The notes: a model not told the origin generated them from the letters alone. 64,000 nucleotides of DNA from Brevundimonas sp. Root608 (GCF_001427825.1 NZ_LMGT01000001.1:905563-969562), one strand, 5' to 3'; numbered from the stretch's first letter, positions 16,904 through 26,468 are shown. Made by a program: numbers and translations.

Positions 16904-18961
16904 CTAGAAGCGGGCGCTGAGGGTCAGCCGTGCGTTCAGCGGCGCCCCGGTCGAGATGTTGTTGTTGTTGTGCGCGTCCGGGAAGTAGGTCGTGTCGAGC
17001 AGGTTTTCGATGTTCAGCTGAAGCTCGACGTCGTCGCTGACCCGATAGAAGGCGGCGGCGTCCACGCGGGTGAAGGCGGGCAGCCGCGTGGTCGCCGCCG
17101 ACGTCCGGATGGCCGCATACTGGCCAGCCTGATGTATGACGCCGAGGCCAAAGCCCAGCCGGCGGTTCACATCGTAGCGGTTCCAGAGACTGAAGTGGTG
17201 CTCCGGCGTCTGCGCCAGCCGCACCGAGTCGTTGCCCTGCAGACGGGCGTCCAGCCAGGCGTAACCACCGCTGACCTGCCAGTTGGGCCGTACACGGCCG
17301 GTCACCGCCAGCTCGAGACCCTCGGTGCGGGTCTCGCCGACATTGATCGTGACGGTGGGGTTCTGCGGATCCGGCGTGGTCGCATTCGTCCGATCCAGCC
17401 GGAAGAGCGCCGCCGTGACGTTGAGGTTCGGTCGAATGTCCCATTTCGCGCCGATCTCGTGGTTGGTGAACTCCTCGGGCTCCAGATTCTGCTGGGTCGT
17501 CGACAGGGACAGGAACTGGTCGCCCGAGCGCGGCAGGAACGACTGGCTGTAGCTGCCGTAGAGCGAGACCTCGGGGCGCGGTTTGTAGATCAGCCCCAGC
17601 CGCGGCGAGACCTTTTCGTCAAGCCGGGCGAAGGGGCGGTCCGGGTTGGGTTGCAGGTCGACGCCGGTGATGTCGAAACGGTCGTATCGCAGGCCGGCCA
17701 CGACCTGAAGACGGTCGCCCAGACTGATCTGGTCCTGGACATAGGCCGAGACCGACTCGACGTTCGAGATCGTGTCGCGGTTGAGCGCCGGGAACGTCAC
17801 CGTGGGGAAGACCGGATTGGCCAGGCTCACGGTGGAGCTGGACAGGACGCCGTTGCGGCGCTGGTTGGCGGAGTCCTGGTCGCCGTATTCGAGGCCGAAC
17901 AGGACCTTGTGGATCATCCCCCCTGCCGACACGTCCCAGACGAGGTTGCTCTGGATCAGCAGGTTCTGCCGGGTGGTGGGGTCGGTGTAGGCCGCCAGCG
18001 GGACCGTACCGGTCTGCGAGGAGGCTGGTCCGTTGGCGAAGGCGTTGGTGTAGACCTTGTCGTAGTCGCCGTAGACGATCGTGGTTGAAACCTCGACATT
18101 GTCCGACAGGGCGCCGTCGATCCGGAGCTTCGCGATGTGCGCCTCCAGCGTCGTGCGGTTCACGCCGGGCACGCCGAAGAACCGGTCGCGATAGCCGGTC
18201 AGCGGCGCACCGCCCAACGACGGGACTCCGCGGTCGACGACGCGATCGTCGTTGACGTACTCGTACGAGAGGCCCGCGCGCCAGGCGGAGCCGAATTCCG
18301 CCGCCAGATAGGGGTTCACCGCGTACCGCTCGCCTTCGAAGTGGTCGCGGTGGTTGTCGAGCTTCTCATAGACCCCGTTGAGCCGGACCGCCGCCATGGC
18401 GCCGATCGGCGCGTTCATGTCGGCTGAAAGGTCCCACGCGCCGAAGCTGTTTGCGCTCGCCCGCCCCGAGGCGAAGGCGCCGCCGGCGCTCGGGGTCTTC
18501 TGCACCCGGTTGATGATGCCGCCGCCGCCCCCGCGGCCGAAGATCAGGGCATAGGGCCCCTTGAGCACCTCCACCCGCTCGAGATTGTAGAGACCGCGGA
18601 AATACTGGGTGTCGTCGCGCACCCCGTCGAGGAAGAAGTCGGCCGTGGTGTTCTGACCGCGCAGGGTGATCTGGTCGCGATTGCCTTCGCCCTGGCCCAC
18701 CGTCGTTCCGGGCACATAGCGCAGCAACTCGCCGAGGCTGCGCAAAGCCTGATCGTCCAGCTGTTCGCGCGTCACGACGCTGACGCTCTGGGGCACGTTC
18801 AGCAGCGGCGTGTCCGTCTTGGTCGCGGTCACCGAGTTCAACGCGACATAGCCCTGACTCCGCCCCGTGACGAGGACGGGCTCCAGTTCCGCCGGCTCCT
18901 GGGCCAGGGCGAGAGTCGGAAGGGCCAGGAGGATGGCGGTCGTCGTCAGAAGGGTGCGCAT
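16904..18961 (-). CDS. TonB-dependent siderophore receptor
   Basis: The frame is open further upstream, but I chose the ATG at 18961, which gives a signal peptide (M-R-T-L-L-T-T-T-A-I-L-L-A-L-P-T-L-A-L-A-Q) and 685 residues. The plug domain has N-V-P-Q-S-V-S-V-V-T-R-E, F-L-D-G-V-R-D-D-T-Q-Y-F-R and V-L-K-G-P-Y-A-L-I-F-G-R-G. These are characteristic of catecholate-type siderophore receptors such as Fiu. The barrel ends on Phe. A Fur-box-like sequence lies 40-67 bp upstream. It imports ferric siderophores across the outer membrane; the exact ligand is unknown. Confidence 0.92.
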   Translation of the reverse strand: MRTLLTTTAILLALPTLALAQEPAELEPVLVTGRSQGYVALNSVTATKTDTPLLNVPQSVSVVTREQLDDQALRSLGELLRYVPGTTVGQGEGNRDQITLRGQNTTADFFLDGVRDDTQYFRGLYNLERVEVLKGPYALIFGRGGGGGIINRVQKTPSAGGAFASGRASANSFGAWDLSADMNAPIGAMAAVRLNGVYEKLDNHRDHFEGERYAVNPYLAAEFGSAWRAGLSYEYVNDDRVVDRGVPSLGGAPLTGYRDRFFGVPGVNRTTLEAHIAKLRIDGALSDNVEVSTTIVYGDYDKVYTNAFANGPASSQTGTVPLAAYTDPTTRQNLLIQSNLVWDVSAGGMIHKVLFGLEYGDQDSANQRRNGVLSSSTVSLANPVFPTVTFPALNRDTISNVESVSAYVQDQISLGDRLQVVAGLRYDRFDITGVDLQPNPDRPFARLDEKVSPRLGLIYKPRPEVSLYGSYSQSFLPRSGDQFLSLSTTQQNLEPEEFTNHEIGAKWDIRPNLNVTAALFRLDRTNATTPDPQNPTVTINVGETRTEGLELAVTGRVRPNWQVSGGYAWLDARLQGNDSVRLAQTPEHHFSLWNRYDVNRRLGFGLGVIHQAGQYAAIRTSAATTRLPAFTRVDAAAFYRVSDDVELQLNIENLLDTTYFPDAHNNNNISTGAPLNARLTLSARF

Positions 18962-19000
18962 GAATCTCGGATCGCTTGGCTGAACGGGGGAGGATGAGGG

Positions 19001-19028
19001 GAAATAATGCGATGCATTCTCATTATCA
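19001..19028 (-). promoter_or_regulatory. Fur-box-like operator of the siderophore receptor
   Basis: Read on the minus strand the sequence begins GATAATGAGAAT, matching 11 of the first 12 bases of the classical Fur consensus GATAATGATAAT. A second ATTATT-type arm follows. It is the only AT-rich island in the region and lies directly before the receptor start, as expected for iron repression. Confidence 0.6.
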
Positions 19029-19169
19029 ACACATTTCCGCGAGGATGCGGAAGGTTTCGGGCGAGCGGCAAAGGGCAGAGACGGAGAGGCGGGAGGCGGC
19101 GTTCGCCCTGACCGCGCTTGCGCCTCCTCACGGTCTCCGGCAGCAAGGGGGAATCCTGGGGAGCCGTTC

Positions 19170-20441
19170 ATGTTCAGCCTGCTGAATCTCCAGAGCCTGT
19201 TCGGGCTCGTCGTCATCGTCGCCGCCTGCTGGGCCCTGTCCGAGAACCGGCGCGCCTTTCCGTGGCGGCTGACGCTGGGAGCCGTCGCGGTGCAGGCGGC
19301 GCTGGTGATGGCGTTGTTCGCCATTCCCGGCTCGCAGAACGTGCTGGCGGCCATCACCGGGGCGGTGGACGGGCTGAACACGGCGACCCAGAGGGGAACC
19401 CAGTTCGTGTTCGGCTATCTGGCCGGGGGCGACCAGCCCTATGCCGTGACCAATGACGGAGCCCTGTTCACCTTCGCCTTCCAGGTCCTGCCGCTGATTC
19501 TGGTGATCTCGGCCCTGTCGGCCCTGCTGTGGCACTGGAAGGTGCTGAAGTGGCTCACCCACGGATTCGGCATCCTGTTCCAGCGCACCATGGGCTTGGG
19601 CGGGGCCTCGGCGCTGGCGGTGGCGGCCAACATCTTTCTCGGCATGATCGAGAGCCCGATCGTGATCCGGGCCTATCTCGACAAGCTGACCCGGTCCGAG
19701 CTGTTCCTGATGATGGTGGTCGGTCTGGCCACGGTCGCCGGGTCCACCATGGTGGCCTATGCGGCGATCCTGTCGCCCGTGATGCAGAACGCCGCGGGCC
19801 ATGTGCTGGTGGCCTCGATCGTCTCGGCCCCCGCCGGCGTGCTGCTGGCCCGCATCATGATCCCCGAGACCCCGGGCGAGGGCGGGGCGCACGCCGACTA
19901 CAACTCGGCCCTGAAGTACGACAGCGCCATCGACGCCATCGTCAAGGGCACCGCCGACGGCCTGATGGTGGTGCTGAACATCTCGGCGGTGCTGATCGTG
20001 TTCGTGGCCCTGGTGGCCCTGGTCAACGTCATGCTGGGCGGCTTCTGGCTGTTCGGCGATCACGTCACGGTCGAGCGGCTGCTGGGCTGGCTGTTCATGC
20101 CGGTGGCCTGGCTGACCGGCGTGGAGTGGTCCGAGGCGGGCAAGGCCGGCTGGCTGCTGGGGGTCAAGCTTACCCTGACCGAGTTCGTGGCCTTCATCGA
20201 ACTGGGCAAGATACCGGCGGGCGAGATGAGCGAACGCACCCGGATGCTAATGACCTACGCCCTGTGCGGCTTCGCCAACATCGGCTCGGTGGGCATCACC
20301 GTGACCGGCCTCAGCGTGCTGATGCCCGAGCGGCGCGAGGAGGTGCTGGGGCTGGTGTGGAAGGGGCTGTTCGCCGGTTTCCTGGCCACCCTGATGACCG
20401 CGGCCATTGTGGGGGCGATGCCCGCCGCCATATTCCGCTGA
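19170..20441 (+). CDS. Concentrative nucleoside transporter, NupC/CNT family
   Basis: The 423 residues are almost wholly hydrophobic, with a CNT N-terminal domain (residues ~10-80), a gate domain and a C-terminal transport core. The family signature region reads N-I-F-L-G-M-I-E-S-P-I-V-I-R, with N-I-G-S-V-G-I-T near the end. CNT proteins symport nucleosides with Na+ or H+ across the inner membrane. The GST gene starts 16 bp downstream and may be co-transcribed. The divergent neighbour is the Fur-box siderophore receptor. Confidence 0.9.
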   Translation: MFSLLNLQSLFGLVVIVAACWALSENRRAFPWRLTLGAVAVQAALVMALFAIPGSQNVLAAITGAVDGLNTATQRGTQFVFGYLAGGDQPYAVTNDGALFTFAFQVLPLILVISALSALLWHWKVLKWLTHGFGILFQRTMGLGGASALAVAANIFLGMIESPIVIRAYLDKLTRSELFLMMVVGLATVAGSTMVAYAAILSPVMQNAAGHVLVASIVSAPAGVLLARIMIPETPGEGGAHADYNSALKYDSAIDAIVKGTADGLMVVLNISAVLIVFVALVALVNVMLGGFWLFGDHVTVERLLGWLFMPVAWLTGVEWSEAGKAGWLLGVKLTLTEFVAFIELGKIPAGEMSERTRMLMTYALCGFANIGSVGITVTGLSVLMPERREEVLGLVWKGLFAGFLATLMTAAIVGAMPAAIFR

Positions 20442-20457
20442 CGCCGGAGACCGCACG

Positions 20458-21078
20458 ATGAAGCTCTACACCTCGCACCGCGCCCCCAATCCCCGCCGGG
20501 TGCGCTGGGTCATGGCCGAGAAGGGCATCGAGGACGTCGAGCTGGTCGAGATCGACATCATGGTGGGGGAACACAAGACGCCCGAATACCGCACCCGCGT
20601 AGGCGTGCCGCATGTGCCGGCGCTGGAGCTGGACGACGGCACGACGATCTCGGAATCCATCGCCATCGGCCGCTATCTGGAGGCCCTGCACCCGGAGCCC
20701 AACCTGTTCGGCCGCGACGCCCGCGAGCAGGCGGTGATCGAGATGTGGACGCGCCGGTGCGAGTTCTACCTGGCCAATCCGCTGATGCTGACCGTGCGCC
20801 ATTCGCACCCGGCCCTTGCGGCGCTGGAGGCGTCCCAGGTCCCGCAGGTGGCCGAGCACAACCGGGCGGGGGCGGAGAAATTCATGAAGTCGCTGGACCG
20901 CCGCCTGGCCGAGCACGAGTTCCTGGCGGAGGACCGGTTCACCATCGCCGACATCGTCGGCGTGGTCGGCCTGGATTTCGCGCGGCTGATCAAATACCGG
21001 CCGCCGGAGGAGCTGACCCATCTGGCGCGCTGGCTGGAGACCTGCCGCGCGCGGCCGGGGGCGAAGGCGGGGGCCTGA
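20458..21078 (+). CDS. Glutathione S-transferase family protein
   Basis: The 206 residues have an N-terminal thioredoxin-fold domain (M-K-L-Y-T-S-H-R-A-P-N-P-R-R-V-R). The cis-Pro is in V-P-H-V-P-A-L, and the glutathione-binding E-S motif is in I-S-E-S-I-A-I-G-R-Y-L. The helical C-terminal domain has the F-T-I-A-D-I N-capping motif. I chose the ATG at 20458, preceded by GGAGA; an upstream in-frame ATG would overlap the transporter gene. The substrate is unknown. Confidence 0.9.
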   Translation: MKLYTSHRAPNPRRVRWVMAEKGIEDVELVEIDIMVGEHKTPEYRTRVGVPHVPALELDDGTTISESIAIGRYLEALHPEPNLFGRDAREQAVIEMWTRRCEFYLANPLMLTVRHSHPALAALEASQVPQVAEHNRAGAEKFMKSLDRRLAEHEFLAEDRFTIADIVGVVGLDFARLIKYRPPEELTHLARWLETCRARPGAKAGA

Positions 21079-21097
21079 CCGGACGATAAAAAACAGT

Positions 21098-21114
21098 CTC
21101 ATGAGTCTCATGAG
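21098..21114. repeat. Tandem palindrome CTCATGAG x2
   Basis: The 8-bp palindrome CTCATGAG occurs twice, separated by one T. Together with the next base this makes two GAGTC (GANTC) sites 9 bp apart. It lies in the convergent spacer after the GST gene, so a promoter role is unlikely. Confidence 0.4.
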
Positions 21115-21246
21115 TCTGATCCGTCCCGGGGGAGCGGTCGGCGACTGCAGCTGAATTCGATTGTCAAAGACCGGCCCCCAAGGGGGTTCGGCCAATGAAG
21201 CATCCGCCTGCGTCAGTTCTGGTCGCAGATCCCCAACTTCTTGAAT

Positions 21247-21279
21247 CCGTCATCCTCGGACTTGTGCCGAGGATGACGG
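21247..21279. terminator. Perfect inverted repeat in convergent spacer (bidirectional terminator candidate)
   Basis: Arms CCGTCATCCTCGG and CCGAGGATGACGG (13 bp, perfect) flank a 7-nt loop. It is a half-unit of the GTCATCC repeat family seen at 33588, 35123 and 50186. It is placed between two convergent gene ends (GST and Nudix). There is no T-run, so the terminator role is inferred from position. Confidence 0.5.
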
Positions 21280-21300
21280 ATGTGGGGGCTATCGAGCAGC

Positions 21301-22020
21301 CTAGTCCTGATGTTCGATGACATGCCGTCCGCGCACCATGCGGACGAAGGGCAGGGGGCGTGCGGGATGAGCCAGCCGCTCCGACACCTCGTCCAGCACG
21401 AAGCGGGTGATGGCGGGCAGATCGACAGCGCGCGCCTCGTCCAGCGGCAGCCAGGCGATCTCGTCGAGTTCGCCCGAGCCGGCGGTCGGCTCCGGATGGA
21501 GCAGGGCCTTGGCGTCGGCCATGAAGAAGCGGGCGTCGAAACGGCGTGAGCGGCCGGGAGGGGTGATGGCGCGGGCGACATAGGACAGGGCCGCCAGATC
21601 GGGCAGGGCGCCGACCGCCCGGAACTCGCGCCACGGCCCGGCGACCGAGACGACGGGCGCGGGCTCGGCCAGCAGCAGGCCCGTCTCCTCGAAGGTTTCG
21701 CGGACGGCGGTCAGGGCGAGGGCGCGCGCGCGGCGGGCCGACATCTCGCGGGTCAGACGGATCGTTTCGGCGTGGGGCAGGTCGTTGGCCGAGGCCGCCG
21801 CGAAGTCGGACCGGTCGATGCGGCCGCCGGGGAAGACCCATTTCGCCGCCATGAAGACGTGGCCGGGCGCGCGGCGGCCCATCAGCACCTCGGGCCCGCC
21901 CTTGCGGACCCGGGTCAGGATCAGGGTGGCGGCGTCCCTGGGCTTCTGCCGGTCACCGGTGCGCGGGGCGTCGGCGAAGTCCTGCGCGGAGTCGAAGGGC
22001 TGGGAATTGGCGGGGGGCAT
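21301..22020 (-). CDS. Nudix hydrolase
   Basis: A 239-residue protein whose Nudix box is recognisable as A-V-R-E-T-F-E-E-T-G-L-L-L near residue 105, preceded by W-V-F-P-G-G-R-I. The family hydrolyses nucleoside diphosphate-linked compounds; this longer form with a C-terminal L-P-F-V extension resembles the NUDT19/CoA-pyrophosphatase-like group. The first ~25 residues are low-conservation, so a start further downstream is possible. The ATG lies only 47 bp from the divergent glyoxalase-fold gene. Confidence 0.82.
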   Translation of the reverse strand: MPPANSQPFDSAQDFADAPRTGDRQKPRDAATLILTRVRKGGPEVLMGRRAPGHVFMAAKWVFPGGRIDRSDFAAASANDLPHAETIRLTREMSARRARALALTAVRETFEETGLLLAEPAPVVSVAGPWREFRAVGALPDLAALSYVARAITPPGRSRRFDARFFMADAKALLHPEPTAGSGELDEIAWLPLDEARAVDLPAITRFVLDEVSERLAHPARPLPFVRMVRGRHVIEHQD

Positions 22021-22067
22021 CGGTTGTCTTTAGCATGGGCCGAGGCCTCGCCTACGGGAAGCACGCC

Positions 22068-22442
22068 ATGACCCTGATCGCCGCCGAACCGCAGCTGTTC
22101 GTCACCGATATGCAGGCGGCCCTGGACCACTATACGGACGGGCTCGGGTTCCGGATCGCCTTCGCCTGGGGCGAGCCGGTGGTCTACGCCCAGGTCGTGC
22201 GCGAGGGCGCGCAGTTGAACCTGCGCCAGGTCGACGGGCCCGTGTTCGCGGAGGCGTTCCGTAAGGCCGAAGGCGATGTCCTGTCGGCCACGGTGACCAC
22301 GGCCGACGTCGAGGGCCTGTACCGCGAATTCACTGACGCCGGTCTGGCCTTCCATCGGGCCCTCTGCACCGAGCCTTGGGGCGCGCGGACCTTCATCGTC
22401 GCCGATCCGGCCGGAAACCTGATCCTCTTCGCCGGTTCCTGA
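22068..22442 (+). CDS. VOC (glyoxalase/bleomycin-resistance fold) protein
   Basis: The 124 residues have two beta-alpha-beta-beta-beta modules: A-A-L-D-H-Y-T-D-G-L-G-F-R-I at the first and D-V-E-G-L-Y-R-E-F-T-D-A-G at the second. The chain ends with the typical F-I-V-A-D-P-A-G-N-L-I-L-F. I chose the ATG at 22068, with GGGAAG at proper spacing, over one 33 bp upstream. The family includes metal-dependent dioxygenases, isomerases and antibiotic-binding proteins; the function here is not assignable. Confidence 0.82.
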   Translation: MTLIAAEPQLFVTDMQAALDHYTDGLGFRIAFAWGEPVVYAQVVREGAQLNLRQVDGPVFAEAFRKAEGDVLSATVTTADVEGLYREFTDAGLAFHRALCTEPWGARTFIVADPAGNLILFAGS

Positions 22443-22445
22443 TTG

Positions 22446-22635
22446 CCTTGTCATCCCGGACGCCGCGCAGCGCTGATCCGGGACGCAGACGCCGGTGATC
22501 TTGTCATCCCGGGCGGCCCCTCAGGGTCGAACCGGGAGAAAGGCGGCGGCCTTCGCCCGGCTCAGGGCCGGGCGCGAGGTATTGTCCTGTGGGCCGTCCC
22601 GGATAGCCGCTGCGCGGCTTCCGGGCTGACAAAAG
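22446..22635. repeat. Repetitive palindromic spacer between convergent genes
   Basis: CTTGTCATCCCGG occurs twice near the left side (22447 and 22500). Partly inverted GTCCCGGAT and TCCGGG elements lie to the right. This is a degenerate relative of the GTCATCC repeat family and fills the whole gap between the VOC and RNase R gene ends. I see no gene in it. Confidence 0.55.
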
Positions 22636-22638
22636 GAC

Positions 22639-24954
22639 CTAGCGCCGCTTGCCCTTGCGGACGCCCTTCAGCCCGCCCGAGGGGCGGCCGCCCTTGGGGG
22701 GCTTGGGACCGCCGGGACGCCCGCCGCCGCGCTTGGGGAAGTCGCCGCCGCCCCGGCCGCGGACGCCCAGACGGGCCGCGGGCGCGTTCGGATCGCGCGG
22801 CGCCGGTTCCGACAGCATTTCGAACACCAGACCGCCGGTGATCGGCGTGGCCTCCTTCAGCCTGACCTCGACGGTGCGGCCCAGCGTCCAGCGCTGGCCC
22901 GAGCGTTCGCCGATCAGGGCGTGCTGCTTCTCGTCGTGGTGGAAATATTCGCCGCCCAGCGACGACACGGGCACGAGGCCGTCTGCCCCGGTCTCGTGCA
23001 GCCGCACGAACAGGCCGAAGCGGGTCACGCCGGTGACGCGGCCGGGGAAGGTCGCCCCCACCCGCTCCTGCAGGAAGGCGGCCATGTAGCGGTCCATGGC
23101 GGCGCGCTCGGCGGCCATGGAGCGGCGCTCGGTCATGGTCACCTGTTCGGCGATGGCCGGCAGTTCCGTGACTTCGCGGTCGGTCAGCCCGTCCTTGCCC
23201 AGACCCAGGGCGCGGATCAGTCCGCGGTGGACGATCAGGTCGGAATAGCGCCGGATCGGCGAGGTGAAGTGGGCGTAGCGGTCGAGGTTGAGACCGAAGT
23301 GGCCGACGTTCTCGGCCGAATAGATGGCCTGCATCTGGCTGCGCAGGACCACTTCATTGACGACCTCGGCGTGGTCGCCGCCGCGCGTCTCGTCCAGCAG
23401 CTTGTTGAACCGCTTGGTCGTGGCCGGCTCGCCCTTGGTCCACGTCTTGCCGATGGTCTGGAGGAAGTCGCCGAGGTTGAACAGCTTCTCCTGGCTGGGC
23501 GCGTCGTGGACGCGGTACAGCAGGGGCGTCTTCTTCTGCTCCAGCGTCTCGGCGGCGCAGACATTGGCCTGGATCATCATCTCCTCGATCAGCCGGTGGG
23601 CCTCGAGACTGACGCGAGGCTCGATCGAGATGATCTGGCCCTGGTCGTTCATGCGGATGCGGCGTTCGGGGCTCTCGATGGCCAGGGGGCTGCGCTTCAG
23701 CCGGCCCTTCAGCATCGTCCGGTAGGCGTTCCACAGCGGATAGAGGATGGCCTCCATGATCGGGCCGGTCGCGTCGTCGGTCTGGCCGTCGATGGCCGCC
23801 TGGGCCTGTTCGTAGGACAGCTTGGCCTGCGACCGCATCAGGCCGCGGACGAATTTGTGCCCGGTCTTCCGGCCGTCCCTGTCGAAGACCATGCGCACGG
23901 CCATGCAGGCGCGGTTCTCGCCTTCCTTGAGGCTGCACAGGCCGTTGGACAGGCGTTCGGGCAGCATCGGCTCGACGCGGTCGGGGAAGTAGGTGGAGTT
24001 GCCCTTGTCGCGCGCCTCGCGGTCGAGATTGGTGTTGGGGCGGACGTAGGCGGCGACGTCGGCGATGGCGACCCAGACGACCCAGCCGTCGGGGTTCTTC
24101 GGGTCGTCGTCGCGCATGGCGTAGACGGCGTCGTCGTGGTCGCGGGCGTCGGCGGGGTCGATGGTGATCAGCGGCAGGTCGCGCAGGTCCTCGCGGCCCT
24201 TCAGCGACGGAAGCTCCTGATCCTCGGCCTCCTTCTCGACAGCCTCGGAGAAGCCCATCGGCACATTGTGGGCGGCGATGGCGATCAGGGAGGCGGCGCG
24301 GGCGTCGCCTTCGTGGCCGATCTTCTCGAGGATCTTGCCGCGCTTGGGACCATAGCGCTGGTCGCCCTTTTCTATGGCGGCCAGAACCAGATCGCCGTCG
24401 CGAAGGCCCTCGGCCTGGGCGTGGGGGACCAGCAGGACGTCCTTGGAGCGGCGGTCGACGGGTTCGACCCGGACCTCCTTGTTGGACTTGCGGATGACGC
24501 CGAGCACCTTGTTGGCGCCGGCGTCGAGGGTCTTGATCAGCCGGGCTTCCCAGCCGTCCTCGCCGCGGGCGAATTTGACCAGGACGCGGTCGCCCATCCC
24601 GGGCGCGGGTCCGGGCTTGTCGTTGTCGGGGACCAGCAGGGCGCGCGGGGCGTCGGCCGAGGCCTCGACCAGACGGACGTAGAGTTCGCCGTCCATGTCG
24701 CGCTCGACCACATCGGCGACGCCGACGGCGGGCAGGGCGCCGACCTCGGAGAAGCCCTTGCGGCCGCGCTTGCCCAGCTTGCCGGCCTCTTCGAGGGCGC
24801 GGATCATTTCGCGCAGGGCGCGGCGTTCGCCGCCCTTGAGGCCGAAGTGGCGGGCGATATCGGTTTTCTCGGCTGATCCGGCTTCGCGGAGGAAGGCGAT
24901 CAGCGTGTCTTCGTCGGGGAGTCCGGCGACGGGCCGGCGGGGTGATTTGCTCAT
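22639..24954 (-). CDS. rnr: Ribonuclease R
   Basis: A processive 3'-5' exoribonuclease of 771 residues. In order it has an N-terminal winged-helix-like region, cold-shock domains, the RNB catalytic domain with the acidic active-site motif I-D-P-A-D-A-R-D-H-D-D-A, the N-x-x-Y-A-H-F-T-S-P-I-R-R-Y-S-D motif, and a C-terminal S1 domain (F-P-G-R-V-T-G-V-T-R-F-G-L-F-V). It ends in a Lys/Arg/Gly-rich tail. It degrades structured RNA and takes part in quality control. Length and order fit RNase R rather than RNase II. Confidence 0.94.
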   Translation of the reverse strand: MSKSPRRPVAGLPDEDTLIAFLREAGSAEKTDIARHFGLKGGERRALREMIRALEEAGKLGKRGRKGFSEVGALPAVGVADVVERDMDGELYVRLVEASADAPRALLVPDNDKPGPAPGMGDRVLVKFARGEDGWEARLIKTLDAGANKVLGVIRKSNKEVRVEPVDRRSKDVLLVPHAQAEGLRDGDLVLAAIEKGDQRYGPKRGKILEKIGHEGDARAASLIAIAAHNVPMGFSEAVEKEAEDQELPSLKGREDLRDLPLITIDPADARDHDDAVYAMRDDDPKNPDGWVVWVAIADVAAYVRPNTNLDREARDKGNSTYFPDRVEPMLPERLSNGLCSLKEGENRACMAVRMVFDRDGRKTGHKFVRGLMRSQAKLSYEQAQAAIDGQTDDATGPIMEAILYPLWNAYRTMLKGRLKRSPLAIESPERRIRMNDQGQIISIEPRVSLEAHRLIEEMMIQANVCAAETLEQKKTPLLYRVHDAPSQEKLFNLGDFLQTIGKTWTKGEPATTKRFNKLLDETRGGDHAEVVNEVVLRSQMQAIYSAENVGHFGLNLDRYAHFTSPIRRYSDLIVHRGLIRALGLGKDGLTDREVTELPAIAEQVTMTERRSMAAERAAMDRYMAAFLQERVGATFPGRVTGVTRFGLFVRLHETGADGLVPVSSLGGEYFHHDEKQHALIGERSGQRWTLGRTVEVRLKEATPITGGLVFEMLSEPAPRDPNAPAARLGVRGRGGGDFPKRGGGRPGGPKPPKGGRPSGGLKGVRKGKRR

Positions 24955-25064
24955 TTGTATCCTTGATAACGCACGACCGGCCTCTTCGGAGGCGAAATCT
25001 TGCGTCGCTTGTGATGGAAAGAGGCTGCGCCTAGCTTCCGGCGCGAACCTTCCGGAGTGTTTGA

Positions 25065-26468
25065 ATGTCGTTGGCCGCCACCCCTGTCCTGTCCGGTCCG
25101 ACCGGCTCCCTGCTGGACCTGATCGGCAAGACGCCGATGGTGGAGGTGACGAAGATCGACACCGGGCCGTGCCGCCTGTTCCTCAAGCTGGAGGCCCAGA
25201 ACCCGGGCGGGTCGATCAAGGACCGCATCGCCCTGTCGATGATCGCGGCGGCCGAGGCGGAGGGGTTTCTGAAGCCCGGCGGCACCATCGTCGAGGCGAC
25301 GGCCGGCAACACGGGGCTGGCGCTGACGCTGGTGGGTCAGGCCAAGGGCTATAAGGTGCTGCTGGTCATCCCGGACAAGATGTCCAAGGAAAAGATCCAG
25401 CATCTCAGGGCCATGGGCGCCGATGTTCGGCTGACGCGTTCGGACGTGCCGCACGGGCATCCGGAATATTACACCGACATGGCCGAGCGGCTGGCGCAGC
25501 AGATTCCGGGCGGCTTCTACGTCAACCAGTTCGCCAACGACGCCAACTCCCTGGCCCATTTCCAGACCACGGGTCCGGAGATCTGGGAACAGATGGGCGG
25601 CGACATCGACGCCTTCGTGGCCGGCATCGGCTCGGGCGGCACCATCACCGGCATCGCCCAGTATCTGAAGAGCGTGGGATCGAAGGCCGAGATCATCCTG
25701 GCCGATCCGGTCGGCTCGACCCTGGCGGGGATCGTCAACGAGGGCGTTCCCGGGCCGGAGGGCAGCTACACCGTCGAGGGCATCGGCCAGAATTTCGTGC
25801 CCGACACCGCGAAGATGGAACTGATCGACAGGGCCTATTCGATCCCCGACGCCGAGGCGATCGCGACGGTGCGCGAACTGCTGCTCAAGGAAGGCGTCCT
25901 GGCCGGCTCGTCATCGGGAACGCTGATCGCCGCCGCCCTGCGCTGGTGCCGCGAACAGACCGAACCGAAGCGGGTCGTGACCTTCGTCTGCGACACCGGC
26001 GCCAAATACCTGTCCAAGGTCTACAACGACGCCTGGCTGGCCGATCAGGGACTGGGCGACCAGCCGCTGCATGGCGACCTGTCGGACCTGATCTCGCGCA
26101 AATACGAGAAGGGCGACGTGGTGGTGGCGGGGCCGGACGATACGCTGGACACCGCCTTCAAGCGGATGCGGGGCGCCGACGTGTCCCAGCTGCCGATCAT
26201 TCAGGACGGCCGGCTGGTGGGCATCCTGGACGAGAGCGACATCGTCCATGTGATGAACACCGACGAGATCACGCGGCAGGAGCGTTTCAAAAAGCCGGTC
26301 GGCGCGGTGATGACGCGGGACCTCGACACCGTTCAGGTCGGCGAAAGCCTGGACGCCCTGATCCCGCTGTTCGACCGCGATCGCGTGGCGATCGTGCTGG
26401 ACGGCGAGAAATTCGTGGGCCTGATCACCCGGACCGACCTGATCAATCACCTGAGCCTGAACCGCTAG
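25065..26468 (+). CDS. Cystathionine beta-synthase with C-terminal CBS pair
   Basis: The PLP domain (about 1-330) has N-P-G-G-S-I-K-D-R with Schiff-base Lys52, A-T-A-G-N-T-G and G-S-G-G-T-I-T-G phosphate loops. Two CBS modules follow (about 345-467). A PLP-synthase plus CBS pair is the architecture of cystathionine beta-synthase (serine + homocysteine to cystathionine) rather than of cysteine synthase. A cystathionine gamma-lyase/synthase lies about 1.9 kb downstream on the same strand, supporting a transsulfuration role. The CBS pair usually mediates adenosyl-ligand regulation. Confidence 0.88.
   Translation: MSLAATPVLSGPTGSLLDLIGKTPMVEVTKIDTGPCRLFLKLEAQNPGGSIKDRIALSMIAAAEAEGFLKPGGTIVEATAGNTGLALTLVGQAKGYKVLLVIPDKMSKEKIQHLRAMGADVRLTRSDVPHGHPEYYTDMAERLAQQIPGGFYVNQFANDANSLAHFQTTGPEIWEQMGGDIDAFVAGIGSGGTITGIAQYLKSVGSKAEIILADPVGSTLAGIVNEGVPGPEGSYTVEGIGQNFVPDTAKMELIDRAYSIPDAEAIATVRELLLKEGVLAGSSSGTLIAAALRWCREQTEPKRVVTFVCDTGAKYLSKVYNDAWLADQGLGDQPLHGDLSDLISRKYEKGDVVVAGPDDTLDTAFKRMRGADVSQLPIIQDGRLVGILDESDIVHVMNTDEITRQERFKKPVGAVMTRDLDTVQVGESLDALIPLFDRDRVAIVLDGEKFVGLITRTDLINHLSLNR

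Noticed and set aside
22921..24876. 651-codon open frame antisense to RNase R
   Set aside because: RNase R motifs on the minus strand are complete. The antisense product has no recognisable fold.
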